From Thermoplasmata archaeon (GTDB lineage: Archaea > Thermoplasmatota > Thermoplasmata > SG8-5 > JAGLSY01), in assembly GCA_023137005.1 (NCBI GenBank), contig JAGLQE010000446.1:1-12737 (forward strand): DNA of 12,737 nt, written 5' to 3'. The position numbers and the translations under genes are program-made. The notes below the pieces were generated by a model, which made no database searches, had not been told where the DNA came from, and saw only the letters and a list, made by a program, of their open reading frames with translations. Positions 6,535 through 12,737 of this stretch are shown piece by piece (positions within the stretch are counted from its first letter, which is position 1; each line of letters begins with the position of its first letter).

Positions 6535-7526
6535 TGACCCCAGGTTCCAGAAAAAGGATCATGACCATGGTCCTGTTGATATTGATCGTCTTCTGCATAG
6601 GCAATCTCATCTACAATGTGGAGAGGCTGGTCATCGGGGATGAGATAATTCTGGAGCAGGATGAGGCTCCTGAAGAGGGGTCATATCTGGCATCCAGCAG
6701 CTCCATGGCCCAGACCGTGAGATACATGATGATAGGCCTCATGGGTATCGGCATTGCCATAACCATCGGGGGGATCATATATGGCACGGCCACGAAGGAT
6801 AAGGAATTCCTTAAATCCATGCTCTACCCCATAATCGGGGGTGGGCTGGCTATTATTTTCTTTGTAGGCGTCTTTGCATACACTGAGCTGGAGAAGAGCG
6901 AGTACGTGCATAATGAAAGGCTGGATACTGGATACACTTTAGGGAACAGCTCAGCAAATGCAACAGATTCCACCATAGATGGCTCACCGCCCGATGGCAT
7001 GGACATCGCTGTCTCCGTAATGGTGGCCGGGGGGGCGATCGCCATTCTTGTTCTGATAGTCTACAGCATAGCGCAGCTGACACATTTGAGAAGCGAGACA
7101 TTTTCAGATATCGATATGGATGCAATGACCGAGGGGGTGGAACAGACCATTCAAAGGGCCATGGACGATATGACCAGTGGGACAGATGTGAGATCATCCA
7201 TCATGCGTTGTTACTCCGACATGTGTAAGCTGGCGGCCCAACATGGCATTGCGGATGAAGAGCACCTTACACCCAGAGAATTCGAGACCCTTATTGGATC
7301 AAAATTGCCAGTAACGGATGAGAAGCTCCATGCTCTAATTTTGATATTCGAGGAAGCCAGATACAGTGACCATGATCTCTCGGAGGACATGAAGGAAAGA
7401 GCACTGGGAGCCCTTGGCAGGATAAAGGATGACCTTGTGGTGGAGGAAGTGGTTGAGGATTGCGAGGTTGTGGACAAGGCCGAGGTCGAGGAGCCGTCGA
7501 ATTCAGGGGGTGAGAAGGGTGGCTAG
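6534..7526 (+). CDS. 4-TM membrane protein with cytoplasmic DUF4129-like domain
   Basis: A 330-residue protein with membrane helices at about 9-28, 63-84, 97-117 and 158-180, an outer loop at 118-157 with N-x-S/T sequons, and a cytoplasmic C-terminus. Residues about 218-298 (RCYSDMCKLAAQHG, LTPREFE, LILIFEEARYS) match the DUF4129 pattern, a domain commonly found with MoxR and DUF58 genes. The tail is very acidic (VVEEVVEDCEVVDKAEVEE). The likely role is a membrane partner of the MoxR ATPase encoded downstream. The TTG at 6534 is kept because it adds the positively charged SRKR before the first helix; the ATG at 6561, preceded by AAAGGAT, is a real alternative that would drop nine residues. 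The 3' end overlaps the next gene by 8 bases. Confidence 0.8.
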   Translation: MTPGSRKRIMTMVLLILIVFCIGNLIYNVERLVIGDEIILEQDEAPEEGSYLASSSSMAQTVRYMMIGLMGIGIAITIGGIIYGTATKDKEFLKSMLYPIIGGGLAIIFFVGVFAYTELEKSEYVHNERLDTGYTLGNSSANATDSTIDGSPPDGMDIAVSVMVAGGAIAILVLIVYSIAQLTHLRSETFSDIDMDAMTEGVEQTIQRAMDDMTSGTDVRSSIMRCYSDMCKLAAQHGIADEEHLTPREFETLIGSKLPVTDEKLHALILIFEEARYSDHDLSEDMKERALGALGRIKDDLVVEEVVEDCEVVDKAEVEEPSNSGGEKGG

Positions 7527-8217
7527 TAATTCCAATGGAAGCCTGGAGGTGGGCAAGATCAGTGATGTTTGCCATCTGGAGATCCGCCCATCCAAGACAA
7601 TGGCCTATGTGGAAAAGGAGGCAGTGGCTGAAAGATTAATGGGACCCACAGGCATGAGTGAGATGATAATCAATGGTGCGGTGCTGATCTTCTATATTGT
7701 ATTGCTATCTATTCCATTTATTTCCTTTGCTTTTGTCAGTGGAGGTATGAGATGGATACTGGTGGTCGGTGCTGTGACCGCCATCGGCCTCTACACGGTC
7801 TATGTCATGAACCTGGGCATACAGAAGAGGAAATTCGACCTTCCAGCAAAGGATAAAGTGCTATTCTCCGGGGAGTTGTCCAGGGTCAATGACATTGTCC
7901 ACAGAGGGTCTGTGGGCTATAATTACAGCCAGCATCTGATGAGGGAGATGATCGCCGAGACCCTGATCGAGAAGGTGAGATTGGGCCGGGGCATGACATA
8001 CAGGGAGATAGAGAAGACCCTGGAAACCCCGAGCCAGTTCATAGATATCGTGGGCGACAGGGAGATGGCGGGTTTCATCCTGAACAACTGGAAGAAGGCA
8101 GAGGGTTGGAGCGACAAGGTGTCAAGAAAGAAAAATGACAATCAGAAAAAAGATAGTGGTCAAATATTCATGTCAGAAATTGATAATATACTGAAAAAAG
8201 CAGAGGTGTGGGAATGA
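7519..8217 (+). CDS. 2-TM membrane protein of the MoxR cluster
   Basis: I do not recognise a named family. From the GTG at 7519 the product has 232 residues: a soluble N-terminus of about 49 residues, two adjacent hydrophobic helices at about 50-73 and 77-97, then a charged cytoplasmic region of about 135 residues (KVRLGRGMTYREIEKTLETP, DREMAGFILNNWKKAEGW) that is probably helical. The frame is open further upstream to 7429, but those residues are Arg/Trp-rich antisense-like sequence overlapping the previous gene. GGGGGTGA at 7506-7513 is a good ribosome binding site five bases before GTG 7519, which fixes the start; GTG 7510 is second choice. Position between DUF4129 and MoxR genes suggests a part of the same membrane complex (inference). 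Confidence 0.75.
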   Translation: MASNSNGSLEVGKISDVCHLEIRPSKTMAYVEKEAVAERLMGPTGMSEMIINGAVLIFYIVLLSIPFISFAFVSGGMRWILVVGAVTAIGLYTVYVMNLGIQKRKFDLPAKDKVLFSGELSRVNDIVHRGSVGYNYSQHLMREMIAETLIEKVRLGRGMTYREIEKTLETPSQFIDIVGDREMAGFILNNWKKAEGWSDKVSRKKNDNQKKDSGQIFMSEIDNILKKAEVWE

Positions 8218-8321
8218 GTATACTGGATATAATATTGAACAAATTTGAAATGAGAGGTGTTGAATGCGAGAGCGAAGCGATTGCATTCAAAAGCCCGAAT
8301 GAAATGAGGGGTTCAGAATGA
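8214..8321 (+). CDS. Possible 35-residue ORF between the 2-TM protein and moxR
   Basis: The frame begins at the ATGA overlapping the previous stop and ends at the ATGA that starts moxR, so both junctions have the form used elsewhere in this window for coupled genes. GAGGTG at 8203-8208 could serve as its ribosome binding site. The product begins MSILDIILNKFEMRG and has no recognisable domain. Against it, the second half covers an inverted repeat (8260-8290) and one of two near-identical 20-base repeats (8247-8266, 8301-8320), so the frame may be a by-product of a small insertion or duplication. Translation may serve mainly to bring ribosomes to moxR. Confidence 0.35.
   Translation: MSILDIILNKFEMRGVECESEAIAFKSPNEMRGSE
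8247..8320 (+). repeat. Duplicated 20-base moxR start region enclosing a hairpin
   Basis: Bases 8247-8266 and 8301-8320 match at 16 of 20 positions (both begin GAAATGAG and end GAATG); the second copy is the ribosome binding site and ATG of moxR. Between them TTGAATGC (8260-8267) pairs perfectly with GCATTCAA (8283-8290) across a 15-base loop. The first copy's ATG at 8264 is in the moxR frame but meets a stop at 8300-8302. Confidence 0.55.
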
Positions 8322-9268
8322 ACATAAATGAATTGTCTATAAAGTGCAAGGAGATTAAGAATGAGGTGGCCAAGGCCATCGTGGAGAAGGACGAGGTCAT
8401 CAATAAGGTGATACTGGCCACACTGGCCGACGGTCATATACTTTTCGAGGACTTTCCCGGATTGGCAAAGACCCTGCTGGCAAACACCTATTCAAGGGCT
8501 CTGGGCTGTGATTTCAAGAGGGTGCAGTTCACCCCCGATCTATTGCCGGCTGATATTACTGGCTCCTACATACTCAACCGGCAGACCAGCCAGTTCGAGC
8601 TGAGAAAGGGTCCGGTATTCACCAATATACTGCTGGCTGATGAGATAAATCGCGCTCCACCCAAGACCCAATCCGCACTGCTGGAGGCCATGCAGGAGCA
8701 TCAGACCACATTGGAGGGAGAGACGCACAAGTTGCCGTCACCTTTCATGGTCATAGCCACCCAGAATCCCATAGAATATGAGGGGACATATCCACTGCCA
8801 GAAGCGCAGATAGACCGTTTCATCATGCGGCTGAATGTTGGATACCCGACTGCCAAGGGCGAGGCCGAGATATTGAGGCGTAGGCGTGCCAGGAGGAAGG
8901 AGGAAGTGGACATCAACCAGGTTGCATCCCCTCAGCAGATAGTGGAGATGCAGGCGGCCATCGAGCTGATCCATGTGGAATCCGACATAGAGGATTATAT
9001 CGCTCAGATCGTCCAGAATACGAGGAAACACGGCCAGGTGGAAGTGGGAGCCAGCCCAAGGGGTTCACTCGCTCTTATGCGGTTGAGCATGGCCCGGGCG
9101 GCTCTGAACGGCAGGGATTATGTGCTTCCAGATGACATCAAGGAGATGTGTGTACCGGCCCTGAGCCATAGGATAATCCTGAAGCCAGATCCATGGATAA
9201 AGGGAATAAAGACAGAGGTCATAGTCGAGAAGGTCATGTCCGATATACCTGTCCCGAAGGTGAAATGA
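8318..9268 (+). CDS. moxR: MoxR-family AAA+ ATPase
   Basis: A 316-residue ATPase of normal MoxR length. Walker A is the MoxR form EDFPGLAKT (Lys51-Thr52), Walker B is ILLADEINRAPPKTQSALLE (Asp108-Glu109), sensor 1 lies in VIATQNPIEYEGTYPLPEAQ followed by IDRF, and sensor 2 in GASPRGSLALMRL; the C-terminal lid continues to VLPDDIKEMCVPALSHRI. MoxR proteins are generally considered chaperone-like ATPases that help mature or insert cofactors into other proteins, often with DUF58 (VWA-like) partners such as the one encoded next. The start overlaps the preceding small ORF by ATGA and has GAGGGG at 8305-8310 as ribosome binding site. The client is not evident. Confidence 0.93.
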   Translation: MNINELSIKCKEIKNEVAKAIVEKDEVINKVILATLADGHILFEDFPGLAKTLLANTYSRALGCDFKRVQFTPDLLPADITGSYILNRQTSQFELRKGPVFTNILLADEINRAPPKTQSALLEAMQEHQTTLEGETHKLPSPFMVIATQNPIEYEGTYPLPEAQIDRFIMRLNVGYPTAKGEAEILRRRRARRKEEVDINQVASPQQIVEMQAAIELIHVESDIEDYIAQIVQNTRKHGQVEVGASPRGSLALMRLSMARAALNGRDYVLPDDIKEMCVPALSHRIILKPDPWIKGIKTEVIVEKVMSDIPVPKVK

Positions 9269-9373
9269 TATGGGGTAATGTGAATAATCTATATATCTAT
9301 CTAAATTAAAATATAAAAATATAAAAATAATAAATATTCAGACAATGCATTAAAATATCACGGACATGGAAAA
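9269..9373 (+). promoter_or_regulatory. AT-rich spacer, candidate internal promoter for the DUF58 gene
   Basis: The only wide gap inside an otherwise compact cluster. Bases 9283-9358 are almost purely A and T, with near-tandem AAAATAT units at 9309-9330. ATTAAAATATC at about 9349-9358 could be a TATA box placing transcription start close to the ATG at 9374, so an almost leaderless message is possible. No convincing ribosome binding site precedes that ATG, which fits. Confidence 0.4.
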
Positions 9374-10645
9374 ATGAGATCAAGAAAGGGTTTCTGGATA
9401 GTGGTCTTTGCGATAGCCAGCATAGTTATGGGAGTGTGGCTGAGGAGTGGAAGCCTCATCGCTATCTCCCTGCCCCTGATAATTTACCTGGTGGTCTCGA
9501 TAACCATGTTCCGCGATCCCAATTACTCTCTGGACGTTTACAGGTCCATTGATGAAAGCCGGGTGAGCAAGGGTGACGATATTCATGTGATATTACATAT
9601 CCAAAATACCGGACCGACCATCCAATGCCTGGAAGTAGAGGATGTTCTGCCGAGCATGGCGAGACTGGCCGAAGGTAGTAATAAGGTAATAATCACTCTC
9701 AGGGAGGAAGAGTCATTCGACCTGGAATATACCATAAATTGCCCCTACAGAGGTCGTTTCAAGTATCTGATGGTGAGAGTGAAAGCCAGAGATTTCATGG
9801 ATTTCTACATGCACGATGTGGAGCTCAAGCTGGTCACCGAATTCTCAGTAATATCCGAGATCGAATCCTCCAAAGGGCTGAAGATAGCCCCCCGTAAGAC
9901 GAGGAACTGGATAGGAGCTATAAAAGCTCGCAGAGTGGGTGTGGGGACCGAGTTCTTCGGCATTAGGGAATATGCTGCGGGTGATGAGCTTAGAAAGATA
10001 AATTGGAAAGCGTCGGCAAGGCGCGATATCATCATGACCAATGAGTATGAGATAGAGTGCAGTGGTGATGTGACCATCATGCTGGATGCCAGGTCCGAGA
10101 CCAATGTGGGCAATCTGGATGATAATACCGTGGAGCATGGGGTGAGGGCCGCATCGACCATTGCCAGTCATATCCTGACGGAAAAGAATAGGGTCGGCCT
10201 TATCGTACTTCGTGACATCATTGATGAGGTGTACCCAGCCTTCGGAAAGAGGCAGTATTACCGTGTGTCTGAAAAACTCATGGATGTCCAGCCGGGGGGC
10301 AGCATGCCCTTTGACGATGCCCGATGGATGATCACCAAGTTCTTCCCACTGGAATCCCAGATAATCGTGATAAGCCCGCTTGTGGATGACAAGATAGTGG
10401 CCAGTATAGCGGATCTCTGTGCCAGGGGTTTCGATGTGGTGGTGGTCTCGCCCAATCCGATCACGGTGGAAGGCGGTATCATAGATCCTTCTCCTGAGCT
10501 GGAAATGGCCAAAGGTCTCAAGAAGCTGGAAAGAGAGAACCTGATCTCAGAACTTTATAGATATGCCCGGGTGGTCGACTGGGACCCGTCCGAACCACTG
10601 GCAAAAGCATTGAAGGGGGTGGAAAGATTAAGGACCAGGAATTAG
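9374..10645 (+). CDS. DUF58 (VWA-like) membrane-anchored protein
   Basis: A 423-residue protein. Two N-terminal membrane helices at about 7-22 and 27-45 are followed by a beta-rich region to about 180 and then the DUF58 signature, residues 194-216, with FFGIREYAAGDELRKINWKA and MTNEYE after it. A VWA-like fold follows, with DVTIMLDARSE, but the metal site reads D238-A-R-S-E in place of the classical D-x-S-x-S, so metal binding may be altered or lost. The family is a standard partner of MoxR ATPases. It directly follows moxR apart from the AT-rich spacer and precedes a 6-TM protein. The start ATG at 9374 puts MRSRKG before the first helix, a normal positive-inside arrangement. Confidence 0.9.
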   Translation: MRSRKGFWIVVFAIASIVMGVWLRSGSLIAISLPLIIYLVVSITMFRDPNYSLDVYRSIDESRVSKGDDIHVILHIQNTGPTIQCLEVEDVLPSMARLAEGSNKVIITLREEESFDLEYTINCPYRGRFKYLMVRVKARDFMDFYMHDVELKLVTEFSVISEIESSKGLKIAPRKTRNWIGAIKARRVGVGTEFFGIREYAAGDELRKINWKASARRDIIMTNEYEIECSGDVTIMLDARSETNVGNLDDNTVEHGVRAASTIASHILTEKNRVGLIVLRDIIDEVYPAFGKRQYYRVSEKLMDVQPGGSMPFDDARWMITKFFPLESQIIVISPLVDDKIVASIADLCARGFDVVVVSPNPITVEGGIIDPSPELEMAKGLKKLERENLISELYRYARVVDWDPSEPLAKALKGVERLRTRN

Positions 10646-10674
10646 ACTCGAACTCGATCGGGAGTGTCGACTCA

Positions 10675-11313
10675 ATGAATGACCTGTCCTCGCAGGAAGA
10701 GCCATTGGTATCTCCAGCCACCACGAAGTCCCGTAATTCGGGCATGGCACATCTGTCCCTCCTTCTTATCCTGGTGGCCTGTATCTGGCATCTGGCTGAA
10801 GCTTACTCTGCTGGATTGGGAATGAAGGATCACATATCGGCCACTGTATTCAGTCTGCTTTTCGGAATACTGGGTATATTTATAATCCTTCCTGGGAAGG
10901 GCGAGCTCATGGACTATCTGAATATCCTGCTTGATCGCGAGCGCCATCGCCTGGTTGGATTGTCGGCGGTCATCATCGGAGGAATGCACTTCCTGACCTT
11001 TTCCAAGGCTACGGATGTAGTACCGATGTTCGGTTTTGTCATCATCCTTCTCGCCTACTATGAGCTTGGCTCCCTGGCCATACGGACCACGCCCTATCTG
11101 GTCCTCGATGATGCTGGAAGTACACAGCGTTTCATCAGATATTCTGCTAGTAAGGTCCTCGTGGCCCTTGGACTCACCTTCGCTATGTCCACATTCATGC
11201 TATTCATCTCCTTCATGGGAATTGTGGGTTTCACAGGTGTCTGGACCGTGCTTATTCTATCGGCTATCATGATGGCCTCTCTCGGCATGCTGGTCCGTGG
11301 GAGTAATATCTGA
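10675..11313 (+). CDS. 6-TM integral membrane protein at the end of the MoxR cluster
   Basis: Family not recognised. The 212-residue product has a polar N-terminus of about 24 residues, then six hydrophobic segments at about 25-45, 52-72, 92-108, 113-134, 155-180 and 184-206. Between helices 2 and 3 lies an acidic and basic loop (KGELMDYLNILLDRERHR), and between 4 and 5 another (RTTPYLVLDDAGSTQRF). No catalytic motif is visible. ATG 10675 lies 29 bases after the DUF58 stop, with GGGAGTG at 10660-10666 as ribosome binding site. Position suggests a membrane component working with the MoxR and DUF58 proteins (inference). Confidence 0.75.
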   Translation: MNDLSSQEEPLVSPATTKSRNSGMAHLSLLLILVACIWHLAEAYSAGLGMKDHISATVFSLLFGILGIFIILPGKGELMDYLNILLDRERHRLVGLSAVIIGGMHFLTFSKATDVVPMFGFVIILLAYYELGSLAIRTTPYLVLDDAGSTQRFIRYSASKVLVALGLTFAMSTFMLFISFMGIVGFTGVWTVLILSAIMMASLGMLVRGSNI

Positions 11314-11333
11314 GCCACATCTTTCATCAATGT

Positions 11334-11382
11334 AATATTTCGGCTTACCGAAACTTATTCAATTAGCCGAAATATTTAAATA
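11334..11382 (+). promoter_or_regulatory. feoAB promoter with inverted repeats, candidate iron-repressor operator
   Basis: TTTAAATA at 11375-11382 is a clear TATA-like box, placing transcription start near 11403. Directly upstream, AATATTTCGGCT (11334-11345) and AGCCGAAATATT (11365-11376) are exact reverse complements, 12 bases each. Inside, TTTCGGCTTACCGAAA (11338-11353) is a compact palindrome with one more CCGAAA at 11367. The site abuts and partly covers the box, where a metal-responsive DtxR-type repressor would act on iron-uptake genes; the regulator's identity is inferred from the genes controlled. Confidence 0.65.
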
Positions 11383-11443
11383 CGATTTTGTCATTGGGCA
11401 TAATAGAAGTCTTGGAGACCTATAATAAACAGGATGTATGAAC

Positions 11444-11683
11444 ATGAGTGGAACAATTCCTTTGACCATGATGCCAGAAGGCGGACAGGGGCATGTGATC
11501 AGTGTGGATGCTGGCCATAAGTTGACCATGCGATTGATAGAGATGGGCTTCACGAATGGAGCAACCGTCAGGGTCATAAAGTCAGATACCAATGGACCGA
11601 TCATAGTTTCCGTGAGCAGTAGTAAATATGCTCTGGGTCGAGGTATGGCCATGAAAATAATGGTCACACCCGCTGAGGGTTGA
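11444..11683 (+). CDS. feoA: FeoA, ferrous iron transport accessory protein
   Basis: A 79-residue cytosolic protein of normal FeoA length and SH3-like pattern: GGQGHVISVDAG, then RLIEMGFTNGATVRVIKSD and a final ALGRGMAMKIMV. FeoA is thought to bind or regulate the FeoB transporter. The ATG at 11444 is preferred because AGGA at 11431-11434 lies nine bases before it; the in-frame ATG at 11438 would add Met-Asn and has a gap of only three. Its stop overlaps the feoB start (TGATG), so the two are translated together. Expression is probably iron-repressed through the palindromes in the promoter. Confidence 0.9.
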   Translation: MSGTIPLTMMPEGGQGHVISVDAGHKLTMRLIEMGFTNGATVRVIKSDTNGPIIVSVSSSKYALGRGMAMKIMVTPAEG

Positions 11684-12737
11684 TGATGAAAAAGATAAGG
11701 GTCGCATTGGCAGGAAATCCAAATGTGGGCAAGACCACTATTTTTAATAAGATCACGGGGGCGAAACAACATGTTGGCAATTGGCCAGGTGTTACCGTCG
11801 AGAAGAAGGTCGGGCACAAGGTATTTGGTGATTATGAGATCGAGCTCATCGACCTTCCTGGTACTTACAGCCTGAGCCCTTATTCCATTGATGAGGTGAT
11901 AGCCAGGGACTATATCATCGAGGAAGATCCCGACGTGGTAGTGCATGTGGTCGATGCCACCAATATGGAGAGAAATCTATACTTCACAACACAATTGATG
12001 GAACATGAGGCAAGGGTTGTCATAGCCCTCAATATGAGTGACCTGGCAACGGAGATGGGAGACGATATAGATATTGAAAGATTATCCGAGTTCCTTGAAA
12101 TACCAATTATTCCGACCACTGGCTCTTCTGGTGAGGGAATAGATGAACTATTGAGAGAGGTCATAGATGAGATCGAGAGAGGACCGCATCATCACCATAC
12201 GATAGGCTACGGTCGCAGTGTGGAGAAAGATGTTGGAGCCCTATCGAAGATCATCGAAAGCGACTCCGCCCTTTATGATAAATATCCAACTAGATGGCTT
12301 GCCACAAAATTACTGGAAGGCGACAAATACATACTGGATAAGATAAAAGGCTCCGAGGTAGAGAGCGAGATCCTAGAGGAATTATCATGCATCGATCATG
12401 AAGAGATGGAGCTTTTCTTCACAGATAAAAGATATGAGATAATCGGAGGCATTCTACCCCAGGTACTGAAAAGAAAAAGAACCCGGATATCCAAATCAGA
12501 CATGATAGACCATGTTTTGACGAACAAATACCTTGGGATCCCCATATTCCTTGCCCTGATGTGGGGAGCTTTCGAGCTCACATTCTCTTTGTCGGTCCCA
12601 TTCATGGATATCATAGATAGAGGATTTTCCATCCTGGGGGGAGTTGTGAGTGGCATAGAGCCAGCCTGGCTGGGTTCCCTTCTGGGCAATGGCATAATTG
12701 GTGGTGTGGGCTTTGTCATAATCTTCGTGCCTGTCAT
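11683..12737 (+). CDS. feoB: FeoB, ferrous iron transporter (3' end outside window)
   Basis: The first 351 residues of FeoB, open to the window edge. The N-terminal G domain is complete: G1 GNPNVGKTT (Gly11-Thr19), G2 region GNWPGVTVEKK (32-42), G3 DLPG (57-60), G4 NMSD (117-120) and the G5-like TTGSSGEG. A helical GDI-like region follows, then membrane segments from about residue 287 (IPIFLALMWGAFELTF) and 338 on (LGNGIIGGVGFVIIFVPV). FeoB imports Fe(II) across the cytoplasmic membrane. Four consecutive histidines (169-172) lie between G domain and helical region. The start is ATG 11683 overlapping the feoA stop; ATG 11686 is in frame, and GAGGGT at 11675-11680 is better spaced for it. Confidence 0.95.
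   Translation, partial: MMKKIRVALAGNPNVGKTTIFNKITGAKQHVGNWPGVTVEKKVGHKVFGDYEIELIDLPGTYSLSPYSIDEVIARDYIIEEDPDVVVHVVDATNMERNLYFTTQLMEHEARVVIALNMSDLATEMGDDIDIERLSEFLEIPIIPTTGSSGEGIDELLREVIDEIERGPHHHHTIGYGRSVEKDVGALSKIIESDSALYDKYPTRWLATKLLEGDKYILDKIKGSEVESEILEELSCIDHEEMELFFTDKRYEIIGGILPQVLKRKRTRISKSDMIDHVLTNKYLGIPIFLALMWGAFELTFSLSVPFMDIIDRGFSILGGVVSGIEPAWLGSLLGNGIIGGVGFVIIFVPV

Noticed and set aside
7429..7518. Upstream extension of the 2-TM gene to 7429
   Set aside because: The extra residues are Arg/Trp-rich and lie over the acidic tail of the previous gene; the ribosome binding site at 7506-7513 points to GTG 7519.
11359..11946. 195-residue open frame on the minus strand over feoA and feoB
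   Set aside because: It covers the feo promoter, feoA and the FeoB G1-G3 motifs, all of which are clear on the plus strand.
1..12737. tRNA, rRNA, CRISPR array or transposase genes
   Set aside because: No cloverleaf pattern, no regularly spaced repeats and no transposase-like frame were seen on either strand; repeats present are single pairs.

Overview
The window looks archaeal, most likely a euryarchaeote; Thermoplasmatota is my best guess, made from general character and not from a marker gene. Supporting signs are AT-rich boxes of the TTTAAATA type in front of several genes, frequent ATGA stop/start overlaps, TTG and GTG starts, heavy use of ATA and AGG codons, and an archaeal-style MoxR/DUF58/DUF4129 cluster. 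No rRNA, tRNA, CRISPR array or transposase gene is visible.

Bases 1-5451 (+) form a tightly packed signalling operon: a 5'-truncated PAS protein, a 7-TM PAS protein, a large sensor histidine kinase (extracellular Cache-type sensor, HAMP, PAS, HisKA, HATPase), a single-domain response regulator and a CheR-type methyltransferase. The two PAS proteins lack any kinase domain but share a conserved 43-residue C-terminal tail. No chemotaxis receptor, CheA, CheW or CheB accompanies CheR.

Bases 5452-6359 hold two small genes on the minus strand: a STAS/SpoIIAA-like protein and an unrecognised 110-residue protein. The last ~24 codons of the latter, with the stop-codon hairpin, recur in diverged form right at the end of cheR, so the STAS-like gene lies between two direct repeats. 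The divergent intergenic region 6360-6533 holds promoter boxes and a pair of GTCAGAC palindromes that looks like an operator.

Bases 6534-11313 (+) are a MoxR-type cluster: a 4-TM protein with a DUF4129-like domain, a 2-TM protein, a possible 35-codon ORF, the MoxR AAA+ ATPase, a DUF58 protein and a 6-TM protein. Such clusters are generally thought to handle folding, metal insertion or assembly of membrane or secreted complexes; the client here is unknown. An AT-rich spacer before the DUF58 gene may carry an internal promoter.

Bases 11314-12737 (+) are the ferrous-iron uptake genes feoA and feoB; feoB runs off the window end. Their promoter carries TTTCGG/CCGAAA repeats next to the TATA-like box, a probable operator for a metal-dependent repressor.
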